From JACVRW01 sp963808545 (GTDB lineage Bacteria; Actinomycetota; Thermoleophilia; Solirubrobacterales; Thermoleophilaceae): 64,000 nucleotides of DNA. The translations under genes and the position numbers were made by a program. The stretch spans positions 1-64,000 of the forward strand of contig CAWEGB010000006.1 in NCBI GenBank assembly GCA_963808545.1, written 5' to 3'. Positions 8,551-16,434 of this stretch are shown here, in pieces; position 1 is the stretch's first letter; the number at the start of each line of letters is the position of its first letter. The notes under the pieces are model-generated. The model ran no database searches. It had not been told where the DNA came from and saw nothing but the letters and a program-made list of their open reading frames with translations.

Positions 8551-9942
8551 GTGGAGCGCGGGCTCGACACGGACGTCCTGATCGCGGGGGCCGGCGTGGT
8601 GGGCTGCGCGATCGCGCGCGAGCTCACCCGCTTCGACCTCAGCGTCGCGCTGCTCGAGGCGGGGCCCGACGTGGGCGCCGGCACCAGCAAGGCCAACACC
8701 GCCCTGCTCCACACCGGCTTCGACGCCAAGCCGGGCACGCTCGAGTCGGCCCTGGTGGCACGGGGCTACGAGCTGCTCGGCGAATACGCGGAGCGCGTGG
8801 GCATCCCGCTCGAGCGCACGGGTGCCCTGCTGGTGGCCTGGACCGACGAGCAGCGCGCCGAGTTTCCGGGGATCGTCGAGCGTTCGCGGGCCAACGGCTA
8901 CCAGCCGATCCAGGAGCTGAGAGTGGAGGAGCTCTATCGGCGCGAGCCCAATCTCGGGCCCGGCGCGGTGGGTGCGCTCGAGGTGCCCGACGAGGGCATC
9001 ATCTGTCCCTTCACCACCCCGCTGGCCTTCGCCACCGAGGCGGTGCAGGCGGGCTGCGAGCTGCGTCGCAACACGCCCGTCGAGGCCGTCGAGCGGCTGG
9101 AGGGCGGCGGCCTGCGGGTGTCCTCGTCCGGAGGCCGCTCCTGGACGACCCGCTTCCTCGTGAACGCCGCCGGCCTGCGCTCCGACGAGCTCGACCGCAT
9201 GCTCGGCCATGACGGCTTCACGGTCACGCCACGCCGGGGCGAGCTGATCGTGTTCGACAAGCTCTCGCGACCGCTGGTCGAGCACGTGATCCTGGCCGTG
9301 CCCACGAAGATCACCAAGGGCGTGCTGATAGCCCCCACCGTGTTCGGCAACGTGATGCTCGGCCCCACCGCCGATGACGTGGAGCGAAAGGACGACACCG
9401 CCTCGACCGCGGCGGGCCTCGACTACCTGCGGGCCGAGGGGGAGCGCATCGTGCCCGCGCTGCTCGACCACGAGGTCACCGCGGTCTACGTCGGGCTGCG
9501 CGCCGCCACCGAGCACGGCGACTACCAGGTGGCCGTCCACGCGGACGAGGGCTACGCGTGCGTCGGCGGGATTCGCTCCACGGGACTGACGGGCTCGATG
9601 GCGATCGCCGAGCACGTGCGAGACGAGCTCGGCTCCGCCGGCCTGCGCCTGGAGCTCCGGGCCGGAGCGCGGTCCGAGATCCGCATGCCGAACATCGGCG
9701 AGCGCTCCCCGCGGCCCTACCAGCAGGCCGAGCTCGTGGAGCGAGACCCCGCCTACGGCCAGATCGTCTGCTTCTGCGAGCGCGTGACCCGCGGCGAGAT
9801 TCGCGACGCCCTCGGTTCACCGATCCCGCCGGCCGACCTCGACGGCCTGCGCCGGCGCACGCGCGCGCATCTCGGACGCTGCCAGGGCTTCTTCTGCCGC
9901 GCGGAGCTCGACGACCTGCTGCAGCGGGAGCGCTCGGCTTGA
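8551..9942 (+). CDS. FAD-dependent glycerol-3-phosphate dehydrogenase-like oxidoreductase with C-terminal BFD [2Fe-2S] domain
   Basis: 463 aa. The N-terminus is a DAO-fold FAD domain (VLIAGAGVVGCAIARELTRFD, residues 8-28; acidic LLEAGPDVGAGTS). The C-terminus, from about residue 390, is a BFD-like [2Fe-2S] cluster domain with CFC and, about 45 residues later, GRCQGFFC. Proteins of this layout act as glycerol-3-phosphate or hydroxy-acid dehydrogenases that pass electrons through a partner flavoprotein, which fits the next gene. GATACT at 8539-8544 sits 6 nt before the GTG start, with no Shine-Dalgarno sequence. The stop TGA overlaps the TTG start of the partner (TTGA), indicating coupling. Confidence 0.82.
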   Translation: MERGLDTDVLIAGAGVVGCAIARELTRFDLSVALLEAGPDVGAGTSKANTALLHTGFDAKPGTLESALVARGYELLGEYAERVGIPLERTGALLVAWTDEQRAEFPGIVERSRANGYQPIQELRVEELYRREPNLGPGAVGALEVPDEGIICPFTTPLAFATEAVQAGCELRRNTPVEAVERLEGGGLRVSSSGGRSWTTRFLVNAAGLRSDELDRMLGHDGFTVTPRRGELIVFDKLSRPLVEHVILAVPTKITKGVLIAPTVFGNVMLGPTADDVERKDDTASTAAGLDYLRAEGERIVPALLDHEVTAVYVGLRAATEHGDYQVAVHADEGYACVGGIRSTGLTGSMAIAEHVRDELGSAGLRLELRAGARSEIRMPNIGERSPRPYQQAELVERDPAYGQIVCFCERVTRGEIRDALGSPIPPADLDGLRRRTRAHLGRCQGFFCRAELDDLLQRERSA

Positions 9943-11192
9943 GCGGCGGCGAGGTCGTGATCGTGGGCGGGGGGCCGGCGGGCCTGGCGGCGGCTCGTGC
10001 TCTGGCCCAGGCGGGGGTGAGGGACGTCCTGGTGCTGGAGCGCGAGGCCGAGGCGGGCGGCATCCCGCGCCACGCCCACCACCAGGGCTTTGGGTTGCGC
10101 GACCTGCACCGGCCGCTGTCCGGGCCCGCGTACGCGGTCCGTATGCGGGAGCTGGCCCTGGCGGCGGGAGCGAGGATCGCGAGCCGGACGATGGTCACCG
10201 GCTGGTCGCCCGGCGGGCCGCTCGAGCTCACCGGTCCGGAGGGACGCCGCGTACTGGACGCGGACTGCGTGATCCTCGCCAGCGGCTGCCGTGAGCGCCC
10301 CCGCTCCGCGCGTCTGGTGCCCGGCTCGCGCCCCGACGGAGTGATGACCACGGGAACGCTGCAGCAGCTCGTCTACCTGAAGGGCCGGAGGATCGGCGGG
10401 CGCGCCCTGGTGGTGGGAGCCGAGCACGTGAGCTTCTCGGCGCTGATGACGCTCGACCACGGCGGGGCGCGTGCGATCGGCATGACCACCGAGCTGGCCC
10501 GTCACCAGTCGCTGGCGGCGTTCAACGCCGGGGCCCGGCTGCGTTACCGGACGCCGTTGTGGACCCGCACCGCGGTGACGGGCATCCACGGCCGCCCGCG
10601 CGTGGAGGGCGCGGAGCTCACCGATCTGGCCGGCGGGCGCGTGCGCTCGGTGGCCTGCGACAACGTGGTCTTCACGGCCGACTGGATCCCGGACTTCGAG
10701 CTGGCTGCGCTGGGTGGGCTCGAACTCGACCCGGGCACCCGCGGGCCGGCGGTCGACTCTGCCCTGCGCACCTCACGCCGCGGTGTCTTCGCGGCCGGGA
10801 ACCTCCTCCACGGCGCCGAGACCGCCGACGTCGCGGCGCTCTCCGGAGGTCATGCCGGGCGGGCGGCGGCCCACTGGCTGCGCGGCTCCGGCGACTGGTC
10901 CGAGGGCCGGGTGCCCGTGCGCTGCGAGGCGCCGCTCGCCTGGATCTCCCCCAACGTGATCTCCCCGCCGAACGACCGTCCACCGCGCGGTCGCTTCGTC
11001 CTGCGATCGCTCGAGTTCCTCACGCGGCCTCGGCTCGAGGTCACCCAGGGCGGCCGCCGTCTCTGGGCCGGGCGGGTGTTGCGAATGGTGCCGGGTCGGT
11101 CGCTGCGGTTGCCCCACGGTTGGACCGCGGAGGTGGATCCCGGGGCCGGACCGGTGACCTTGTCGGTTTGCGACTCTCGCTCGAGCGGGTAA
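9939..11192 (+). CDS. NAD(P)/FAD-dependent oxidoreductase, partner subunit (HcnB/opine-oxidase-A-like)
   Basis: 417 aa. A pyridine-nucleotide-disulfide-oxidoreductase fold without the redox-active disulfide: FAD motif VVIVGGGPAGLAAARALAQ at residues 5-23, a GCRERPR-type segment, and a second FAD segment GVFAAGNLLHGAETADVAA. I start it at TTG 9939, which overlaps the upstream stop; the longer frame from 9558 would be antisense-like overlap of the previous gene. In related gene pairs this subunit receives electrons from the dehydrogenase and FeS subunit. The usual third partner, a DUF1667-type FeS protein, is not next to it here. Confidence 0.8.
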   Translation: MSGGEVVIVGGGPAGLAAARALAQAGVRDVLVLEREAEAGGIPRHAHHQGFGLRDLHRPLSGPAYAVRMRELALAAGARIASRTMVTGWSPGGPLELTGPEGRRVLDADCVILASGCRERPRSARLVPGSRPDGVMTTGTLQQLVYLKGRRIGGRALVVGAEHVSFSALMTLDHGGARAIGMTTELARHQSLAAFNAGARLRYRTPLWTRTAVTGIHGRPRVEGAELTDLAGGRVRSVACDNVVFTADWIPDFELAALGGLELDPGTRGPAVDSALRTSRRGVFAAGNLLHGAETADVAALSGGHAGRAAAHWLRGSGDWSEGRVPVRCEAPLAWISPNVISPPNDRPPRGRFVLRSLEFLTRPRLEVTQGGRRLWAGRVLRMVPGRSLRLPHGWTAEVDPGAGPVTLSVCDSRSSG

Positions 11193-11201
11193 TCCATCTT
11201 C

Positions 11202-11402
11202 ATGGAGCACGACGAGCAGGCCGAGCGCCTCGAGCGCGAGGCCCAGGACATGGAGAAGCGCACCGCAGAGGTGGGCGACCGTATCGAGGAGACGAAGCGC
11301 GACTGGGAGGCCAAGGAGGACGACCCGTCGGTCCCCGGGGCCCGGCCTGACCCGGATGCCGCCGACGAGGAGAACCAGGCCGACGAGGAGGACAGCTCGT
11401 GA
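11202..11402 (+). CDS. small acidic, coiled-coil-prone protein
   Basis: 66 aa, very rich in Glu, Asp, Arg and Lys. The first 40 residues have a heptad-like pattern (ERLEREAQDMEKRTAEVGDR); the tail is acidic (DEENQADEEDSS). No enzymatic motif is visible. TAATCC lies 6 nt before the ATG. Its TGA stop shares an A with the ATG of the next tiny gene, so both look expressed together. Function unknown. Confidence 0.7.
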   Translation: MEHDEQAERLEREAQDMEKRTAEVGDRIEETKRDWEAKEDDPSVPGARPDPDAADEENQADEEDSS

Positions 11403-11572
11403 TGGAGACGCCAGGCGAGGAGTCCGACCAGCTGCCCGAGGAGGCTCCGGGCGAGCAGGTGCCCGACGACACACCCGGGCGCGCGCGCGACGACGCCGAG
11501 GACAGCCCGGGCGCCGCGGACGACGAGGGCACGGCGACCGGCAACCCGGACGCCGCCGGCTCGGACGAGTAG
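11402..11572 (+). CDS. tiny acidic protein, probably intrinsically disordered
   Basis: 56 aa, too short for most gene finders. The composition is Asp, Glu, Gly, Pro and Ala only, with almost no hydrophobic residues (starts METPGEESDQLPEE, ends AAGSDE), so it is likely unfolded. The start ATG overlaps the previous stop (TGATG). Support is the coupling to the preceding small acidic gene and a shared composition; there is no recognised family. It could be non-functional. Confidence 0.5.
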   Translation: METPGEESDQLPEEAPGEQVPDDTPGRARDDAEDSPGAADDEGTATGNPDAAGSDE

Positions 11573-11580
11573 CGCCGCCA

Positions 11581-11598
11581 CCCCTACTCTCGTAGGGG
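11581..11598 (+). promoter_or_regulatory. 7-bp hairpin/dyad with TACTCT -10 element abutting the metallopeptidase start
   Basis: CCCCTAC, loop TCTC, GTAGGGG. The last G is the first base of the GTG start at 11598. The hexamer TACTCT (11585-11590) is 7 nt before that GTG, so the same stretch could be both a leaderless-promoter -10 and an operator. Confidence 0.4.
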
Positions 11599-12173
11599 TG
11601 AAGGACGCTCTCTCAGGACCGCTCAAGGCAGGCTTCGCCGCGCTCTTTGCGGTCGGTGTTCTGCTGCTGCTCCTCAACCCGCCGTCGCTGTCGGGAGCCA
11701 GTGGACTCGCCGTGTTCATCGGTGGCGGTCTGGCGCTCCTGCTGTTGACCGCCTGGGGCACCGTGGCGCTCGCCGGGCGCGACTCGATGACCGAGCACGA
11801 GTTCGAGCGCCTGGTGCGCCGCAGCGAGGAGCTGGCCGCGCAGCCCGGGCTTCGCTCCGAGACGACGGAGTTCGACCTGCTGGTGGCCGAGGCCATCGAC
11901 GAGCTCCCACTCGATTTCCAGCGCGTCCTCGACGATGTGCCCGTGGTGGTCTCCCGGCGGGGCGCGGAGAACCGCGCCTACGGACACTACTTCGGCGACA
12001 CCGTCGCCCGCGACGACTATCCCGACCGCATCGTCCTGTACCAGGACACGCTCGAGCGGGACTTCGGCTGGAACTCCGACCTGCTCAGGGCGCAGGTGGT
12101 GCGAACGCTGCGCCACGAGCTCGCACATCACCTCGGCTGGAACGAGCCGGGGGTGCGCGAGCTGGGGCTTTGA
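11598..12173 (+). CDS. membrane-anchored zinc metallopeptidase family protein (zincin-like)
   Basis: 191 aa. Two N-terminal transmembrane helices (about residues 10-27 and 35-58) are followed by a cytosolic domain ending in the zinc motif HELAHHLGW (about residues 175-183). This is the minimal metallopeptidase family (Zincin_1/DUF1025-like), whose members carry HExxH close to the C-terminus. The membrane anchor is an addition to the usual soluble form. The start is GTG without a Shine-Dalgarno sequence. Confidence 0.8.
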   Translation: MKDALSGPLKAGFAALFAVGVLLLLLNPPSLSGASGLAVFIGGGLALLLLTAWGTVALAGRDSMTEHEFERLVRRSEELAAQPGLRSETTEFDLLVAEAIDELPLDFQRVLDDVPVVVSRRGAENRAYGHYFGDTVARDDYPDRIVLYQDTLERDFGWNSDLLRAQVVRTLRHELAHHLGWNEPGVRELGL

Positions 12174-12174
12174 G

Positions 12175-12744
12175 GTGGGAAGGGCGATCGTGCTTGCGGT
12201 GGCCGCGCTCGGAATCCTGTGCGGGTGCTCCGATGACAGCGAGCCGGAGCGCGGGACCGCGCGACAGCCGCCGGAGAGATGCGAGCTGACGACGCGCGAG
12301 CAGCAGGTCTTCGTGCGCCTTACGGGCGAGCGCGCCCGCGAGCTGTGCACCGCTTGGTCGCAACCCGGCGTTCCTGGGGGCTGGACGGAGCCGACAGGGC
12401 CGACGGAGCCGGACCGGCGCTTCCAGCGCGTGTGCGTTCTGTACCGGGGCCGGTCCGCTGCCGGGCTCTACGCGGCTAACTCGATCTCGAGCGTCGCGCA
12501 GGCCAAGGGGCTCTGCGCCGGATTGCTCGATCGAGGCTGGGGCGAGCTGGGCCTTCCCGACCCGGCGCTCACCAGGGAGTACGCGCCGCCCAGCGCGCGC
12601 GTGCCGGTGCGTTGCGCAGAGGGACGGTGCGTCCAGGGGGGCAGGCGGGTACGCCGCCCGCGGAGCGGATCCGAGTGTGCCGGCGGGCGCTGGACCTTCG
12701 CGCTCAGCCGCGATCAGGAATTCGGCGTCTACCGCTGCCGCTGA
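12175..12744 (+). CDS. putative lipoprotein, function unknown
   Basis: 189 aa from GTG 12175, 1 nt after the metallopeptidase stop. The N-terminus is a lipoprotein signal (VGRAIVLAVAALGILCGC, lipidated Cys near 18-20). The mature part has seven or more cysteines spaced through it (RCELT, LCTAW, RVCVLY, GLCAG, VRCAEGRC, SECAGG), which would pair as disulfides outside the membrane. I recognise no family. Confidence 0.6.
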   Translation: MGRAIVLAVAALGILCGCSDDSEPERGTARQPPERCELTTREQQVFVRLTGERARELCTAWSQPGVPGGWTEPTGPTEPDRRFQRVCVLYRGRSAAGLYAANSISSVAQAKGLCAGLLDRGWGELGLPDPALTREYAPPSARVPVRCAEGRCVQGGRRVRRPRSGSECAGGRWTFALSRDQEFGVYRCR

Positions 12745-12784
12745 GGCGGGGCGGTCGGCGCCCTCACAGGATGCGGTCGTCGCC

Positions 12785-13092
12785 GTGCTTTTCTGCCGCT
12801 TCCGCCAGGCGGGCCGTGACCGCGCGGAGCCACACATCGGCGGGCCGACCGGTACAGCCGCCGACGACCTCGTCCAAGAGACCTTCGCTCAGGTACTGGC
12901 GCGGCCGCGGGCGTTCCGGGCCGGCGATCCGCTGCCCTACCTCATGAGCGCGTTGCGCGACACCTATCTACAGGCGAGGCGGCGGCCGCCCTCGACACCC
13001 GAGAGGCCACGGTCGCCAGCCGACTGTTCCGTGCCCGCCGGCGAGTTTCCGGCGTGCTCCGCGACGCGCGATCGTACGGGAACGACGGCTAG
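12785..13092 (+). pseudogene. degraded ECF sigma factor (internal deletion plus frameshift)
   Basis: In one frame the sequence reads sigma region 2: ADDLVQETFAQVLARPR, then PLPYLMSALRDTY. In a second frame, from about 12970, it reads the end of region 4: GEAAAALDTREATVASRLF then RARRRVSGVL, ending at TAG 13090-13092. About 60 residues between region 2.4 and region 4 are missing and the frame changes at the join. The gene cannot make a working sigma factor. It ends just before the tRNA-Ser and the integrated element, so the damage may be linked to that event. Confidence 0.75.
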
Positions 13093-13095
13093 GCT
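13090..13095 (+). promoter_or_regulatory. probable -10 element of tRNA-Ser
   Basis: TAGGCT, 11 nt before the first base of the mature tRNA. The same hexamer recurs before other genes in this window (near 6863, 33259 and 45644). No clear -35 element is visible. Confidence 0.45.
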
Positions 13096-13106
13096 AGATC
13101 CGCTCC

Positions 13107-13195
13107 GGAGAGGTGACCGAGTGGCTTAAGGTGCACGACTGGAAATCGTGTGGGCGGGTCAAACTGCCTCGTGGGTTCGAATCCCACCCTCTCCG
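13107..13195 (+). tRNA. tRNA-Ser (anticodon GGA)
   Basis: 89 nt with a long class II variable arm. The acceptor arms GGAGAGG (13107-13113) and CCTCTCC (13188-13194) pair perfectly, with G as discriminator; the anticodon stem-loop is CACGA-CTGGAAA-TCGTG with anticodon GGA; the T arm is GTGGG-TTCGAAT-CCCAC. No 3' CCA is encoded. It reads serine UCC/UCU codons. Its 3' end is the attachment site of the decayed island that follows: an imperfect copy sits at 17559-17578. Confidence 0.97.
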
Positions 13196-13202
13196 CTCAA
13201 TC

Positions 13203-13239
13203 GGGAAGGTATGCACGGCTGTGCACGACGGCCCTTCCC
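13203..13239 (+). terminator. nested hairpin after tRNA-Ser
   Basis: Outer arms GGGAAGG (13203-13209) and CCTTCCC (13233-13239) enclose an inner hairpin TGCAC-GGCT-GTGCA. It starts 8 nt after the tRNA and could stop its transcript, though it is followed by C residues rather than a T run. It could also be an integrase arm site, since it lies just inside the element. Confidence 0.45.
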
Positions 13240-13545
13240 CCCGCTAGCGCCGCTGTTCTAAGCCCCTCCCGGGTGTGCAGCGGTGTGCACGCCGATGCAG
13301 GGACATTCGTCGGCAGTGCTCGAACGCTGCCACCGGGCTGCCACCGCAGACCGCCCCGGTGGCACCACCTCCCCCTGTACGACGAGAGCCGCGATCGCTC
13401 GCGGCCCGCGCCGAACAGAAACGCAACCCGGGCGGCCATTGCCCGAGAAGGGAGCGATCCCCATGCCAGCGATCGGCTCTGACGAACGGAGTTCTACGGC
13501 CGCACCAGCGCACCGCCGTGGCGACCACAGCACGGGCCGCTTGAG
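13240..13545. other. left part of island without supported gene; dyads only
   Basis: No recognisable protein is encoded on either strand. It contains GCCACCGGG (13329-13337) with its inverse CCCGGTGGC (13355-13363), a repeated CTGCCACCG, and a variant of the TGCAC motif (TGTGCAGCGG / TGTGCACGCC near 13273-13292) seen in the preceding hairpin. These could be remains of recombination or replication sites. Confidence 0.4.
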
Positions 13546-13680
13546 TGTCCGCGCTGCGGCTCGGCGCTTGCGGGCCGGCGCGAAGCGGTCCGGCGCCAAA
13601 CGACGCGAGGCATCAGGTTCGTGGTCGAGATCTACCGGTGTCGCTGCCGCCGTGGAAGCCATGTGCGGCGCCGGCGACAA
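13546..13680 (+). pseudogene. possible zinc-ribbon remnant
   Basis: In frame the sequence reads CPRCGSALAGRREAVRR, then RFVVEIYRCRCRRGSHV: two pairs of metal-ligand-like cysteines (codons at 13546, 13555, 13639 and 13645) about 30 residues apart. No ATG or GTG start precedes the first cysteine within the open frame, which begins after a stop at 13480. I treat it as a remnant. The resemblance could be chance. Confidence 0.3.
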
Positions 13681-13792
13681 GGGAGCTGCGGCCGGCTAGG
13701 CGCTCGAGGTTGGCGACCCGCAGCCCCGCGACCCGGCGCGAGCAGTCATACGGGACCTGAGAGCAGCCAGCTAGCAACAAGGCCGGGCGAGA

Positions 13793-13929
13793 CGAGACAC
13801 GGCAAGGAGCACAACTGGGTCCAGACCGTTCCTGGCAAGGGCTGGTGGACGATTCTTCGGCTCTACAGCCCGCAGCAGCCGTTCTTCGACAAGACCTGGC
13901 AGCCAAGCGAGATCGAGCCCGTGGCCTAG
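13793..13929 (+). pseudogene. C-terminal fragment of a DUF1254/DUF1214 family protein
   Basis: The frame reads NWVQTVPGKGWWTILRLYSP then FFDKTWQPSEIEPVA and a TAG. This is the conserved end of DUF1214-containing proteins, where a NW-QTVPGKGW motif precedes LRLYGP and DKTW. The rest of the protein (normally over 400 residues) is absent; upstream in the same frame is unrelated low-complexity sequence. It is a truncated remnant inside the integrated element. Confidence 0.75.
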
Positions 13930-14268
13930 ACCGAAACCGAAGCGCCGCACATGGGCAGCGACACACACTGCTCTTTCCATGCAAAGCAACAGTCCGACCA
14001 ACGGCGTCCTTGATAGGTCTCTTAAAGCAAGGAGGGTCGAAGAGGCGCGCTTAGAGGAGTACCATCCGTTGGCTGGCCCTGTGGCCAGCGGTTTCCGGCC
14101 GAAGAAGCGGTATTACGCCGACTCGCGTGATCTAGCGCGCCGAGGCAACCCACTATTGAGGCGAACGGGATCGTGGATCGACTGCAGGGCCAGTTCTTCT
14201 GTTTGACGACCATCCCGGCGAGGGCGGCACGATCCGCCGCGAGGTCTGCGCAGTAGAGTGCTCGAGAG
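13930..14268. other. stretch with no supported gene
   Basis: About 340 bp of visibly lower GC content than the flanking chromosome. Short open frames exist on both strands (longest about 97 codons, antisense), but none has a recognisable motif or a convincing ribosome binding site. It may be imported or decayed sequence. Confidence 0.4.
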
Positions 14269-14487
14269 ATGGAAGGCGGTGAGCACTCCTCAGTCGAACT
14301 AACGGTTTCCGTCAAGGTGCCGTGCCAGGAGTGCGGCGGCCGGGGCTACGTCGAGACGGTAACCGAGGGAGGCCGCATCACACGCGACACGTCGGAGGAA
14401 TGCCTTCCGTGTAGCGGTACGGGTGTCATGCCGGCGGACATGCCCCTCTCGCAGTTCCAAGCGCTACTGGCAAGTCACCTTCAGTAG
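14269..14487 (+). CDS. small zinc-finger protein with DnaJ-type CxxCxGxG repeats
   Basis: 72 aa. Two CxxCxGxG-like motifs are present: CQECGGRG (about residues 19-26) and CLPCSGTG (about 44-51), separated by VETVTEGGRITRDTSEE. Such pairs bind one zinc as in the DnaJ cysteine-rich domain, so this could be a stand-alone zinc hairpin. The start ATG has only a weak GAG ribosome-binding match. It lies inside the island, between remnants, yet its frame is intact. Partner and role are unknown. Confidence 0.6.
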   Translation: MEGGEHSSVELTVSVKVPCQECGGRGYVETVTEGGRITRDTSEECLPCSGTGVMPADMPLSQFQALLASHLQ

Positions 14488-14674
14488 CCGTCGCGGGCTC
14501 CGGGTCGTTGCTGCGCAGCGCCGTGGCGGGGCTGCGGGGAGCGGGCTCCTCGTTCGCTACTCCCGGCGCCCCCACCGCACGCATCTACTCGTGGCAGGCC
14601 TTGCCGCGCCAGGCCGCGCCTCTCCCGGGGGCGTTTCGCCGGGTCGCTTCGGCGTTCGCTGTCTCTGTGTCGGG

Positions 14675-15644
14675 CTAGAGGTTGAGGGTTATCCAGGCGG
14701 GGTCGTGGTCGCTGCCGTCTCCGCTGTGGTGTGTGCGTCGGTCGATAAACGCGGGCGTCTGTTTCGCTGCGAGCGCGGGGCTGAGCCAGATGTGGTCGAA
14801 CAGCTCGTAGCGCGCGGGCTGCCCCGCCTCTTTGAAGCGGTGCGTCCATGCCATCGAGGCCGGCGGGGGGTTGTCGGGCTTGGGCGGGCGGGTTTCCTGC
14901 GGGGCGGTCAGGGCGTCGACCAGCCCCAGCTTGGGATCCTGAACCAGGCGCCAGGAAGGGGCTGTGGGGCGGGGTCGTTCATGTCCCCGCAGACGACGTA
15001 GGCGCTGCCCTTGCGGGTCTGCCGGTCGATAATCTGGGCGGCTGTCTCGGCTTGGCGTTGGCGCGTGTCGTTGGCCTCTTGAGCCCCGCTGACTGGGTCT
15101 TGGTCGAATCGGACGAAGTGGCTCTTGAGGTGGTTGTTAAGCACGGTCAGCAAGACCGCGAGCGGCTCTTGTTGAGCGCCTCTACCTGGAGCAGGTCGCG
15201 CGAGAAGACAGGGTCGCTCGGCACGGCCGGGTGGATGATGTGGCGCCACGAGCTGACCGCTCCGAGCGGCAGCTTGGACAGCAGTCCGAGATCGATCAGG
15301 CGAGGGTCGTTGCCCTCGATCAGCGCCACCCAGCGATAGCGGCCACCGAGATCGTCCGCGTTGAAGCGCTTGAGCGTGTCGATGTCCTCGACCTCCTGGA
15401 CGGCGAGCACATCCGCATCCATCGCTAGCACGCGACCGGCGACCTTCGCTCGCTCCTCGGCCGGCTTGCCCATGACCAGACGACCGCGGTAGGTGCGAAA
15501 CCGATGAGCCGTCGGGTCGGCGACGGGGAACGTCGTGGAGGAGTTGATCACCGCCTCCTCCGCGGGAAGGTCCGCGACCTCGGCCTCGTAGTTAAAGCGG
15601 CTGAACAGGTTGTTGAGGTCGAACGTGCCGACCGAGAGCCTCAT
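14675..15644 (-). pseudogene. endonuclease/exonuclease/phosphatase family protein, split by two frameshifts
   Basis: Three consecutive frames together make one protein. The first (from ATG 15644) holds MRLSVGTFDLNNLFSRFNY and DVLAVQEVEDIDTLKRF, the catalytic Glu motif. The second (about 15170-14950) holds LLTVLNNHLKSHF and VVCGDMND, the catalytic Asp-Asn motif. The third ends FDHIWLSPAL, then SDHDPAW and the stop at 14675, including the catalytic His. The breaks fall near 15170 and 14945, each explicable by a 1-nt indel. The fold is that of metal-dependent phosphodiesterases; the substrate is unknown. It is inactive unless the breaks are sequencing errors. Confidence 0.8.
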
Positions 15645-15753
15645 ACACGGTGTTGCTATCACCGCCCGGGGCGCCCAGCTGTGAGATCGCGGTCACCGAG
15701 GCAGACCAGCTGCCGCTAAGCTCTGGCGATGGACCCGGCGCTGACGAACTGCG

Positions 15754-15981
15754 TTAGACCAGCGGGTCGCGGCGCTCCTCGTAGACAACCCCCTGATCGG
15801 CCGGGTCGACACGCCGCCGAGCGGAAGTCATGAGGAACAAGCCGATGACCAGGCCAACAGCCCCGGCGACCATGAGGATGACGCCCACGGTCTGGATCTC
15901 GACACCGGCCACAGTGGCTGTCACGGCGTACTTGAGGATCGCGCCGAGCGCGATCAGGAATAGCGAACCTCCAATAGTCAT
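15754..15981 (-). CDS. DUF6458 family small membrane protein
   Basis: 75 aa. The start MTIGGSLFLIALGAILKYAV and the GVILMVAGAVGLVIGLFL segment are the two transmembrane helices of this small actinobacterial family, followed by a short charged cytoplasmic tail (ARRRVDPADQGVVYEERR). The frame is intact although it lies within the decayed island. Function unknown. Confidence 0.8.
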   Translation of the reverse strand: MTIGGSLFLIALGAILKYAVTATVAGVEIQTVGVILMVAGAVGLVIGLFLMTSARRRVDPADQGVVYEERRDPLV

Positions 15982-16175
15982 GCACTAAGAATGCCCGCCC
16001 GCCGAGGGTGTTGCACTCGAACAGTCGTCCACGGAACCTCTGTCCACCCCAGCGGTTGGCTACGGGCAAGCGCGGAGAGATTGCGCTGACTGCAATCGCT
16101 TTTCGTCCAATGGAGCAGCGCGTCGGCGCGCCGCCTAGTCGGGCGGGATGGCCGGAGCCGGCGGGTCTGACGTAT

Positions 16176-16346
16176 CGCCGTGATCGTGGCCTGAACACCT
16201 TCCACGGTCGTGTCCAGGTCCTCCCTGATGTCGTTGATCATCACGTTCATGTTCGAGCCCGCGTAACTGCAGATGAACTGGGCCAGCGCGAGCGGGGCCA
16301 GAAACCTGCGCCGCTCGGAAGCCGACGTGGACAGCCCCGCACTCAC
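16176..16346 (-). pseudogene. N-terminal fragment of an MFS (EmrB/QacA-type) transporter
   Basis: The frame from GTG 16346 reads RRRFLAPLALAQFICSYAG, then NMNVMINDIREDLDTTV and GVQATIT, the first transmembrane helix and loop of drug/H+ antiporter-family MFS proteins. After about residue 57 homology stops and the frame runs into unrelated arginine-rich sequence. The other 11-13 helices are missing, so a deletion removed most of the gene. Confidence 0.75.
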
Positions 16347-16434
16347 ACGCCCACCTGCTCACGGCGGGAGGAAGGCGGCCCGAGTTCCCGGGCAGAACGC
16401 GGCTGCCATCGAGTGTGTTCGGTCGCGCGTCGCG

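Noticed and set aside
14488..14674. Coding sequence between the zinc-finger gene and the EEP remnant
   Set aside because: No motif or start was found; the 194-codon frame at 14423-15001 only runs antisense to the EEP remnant.
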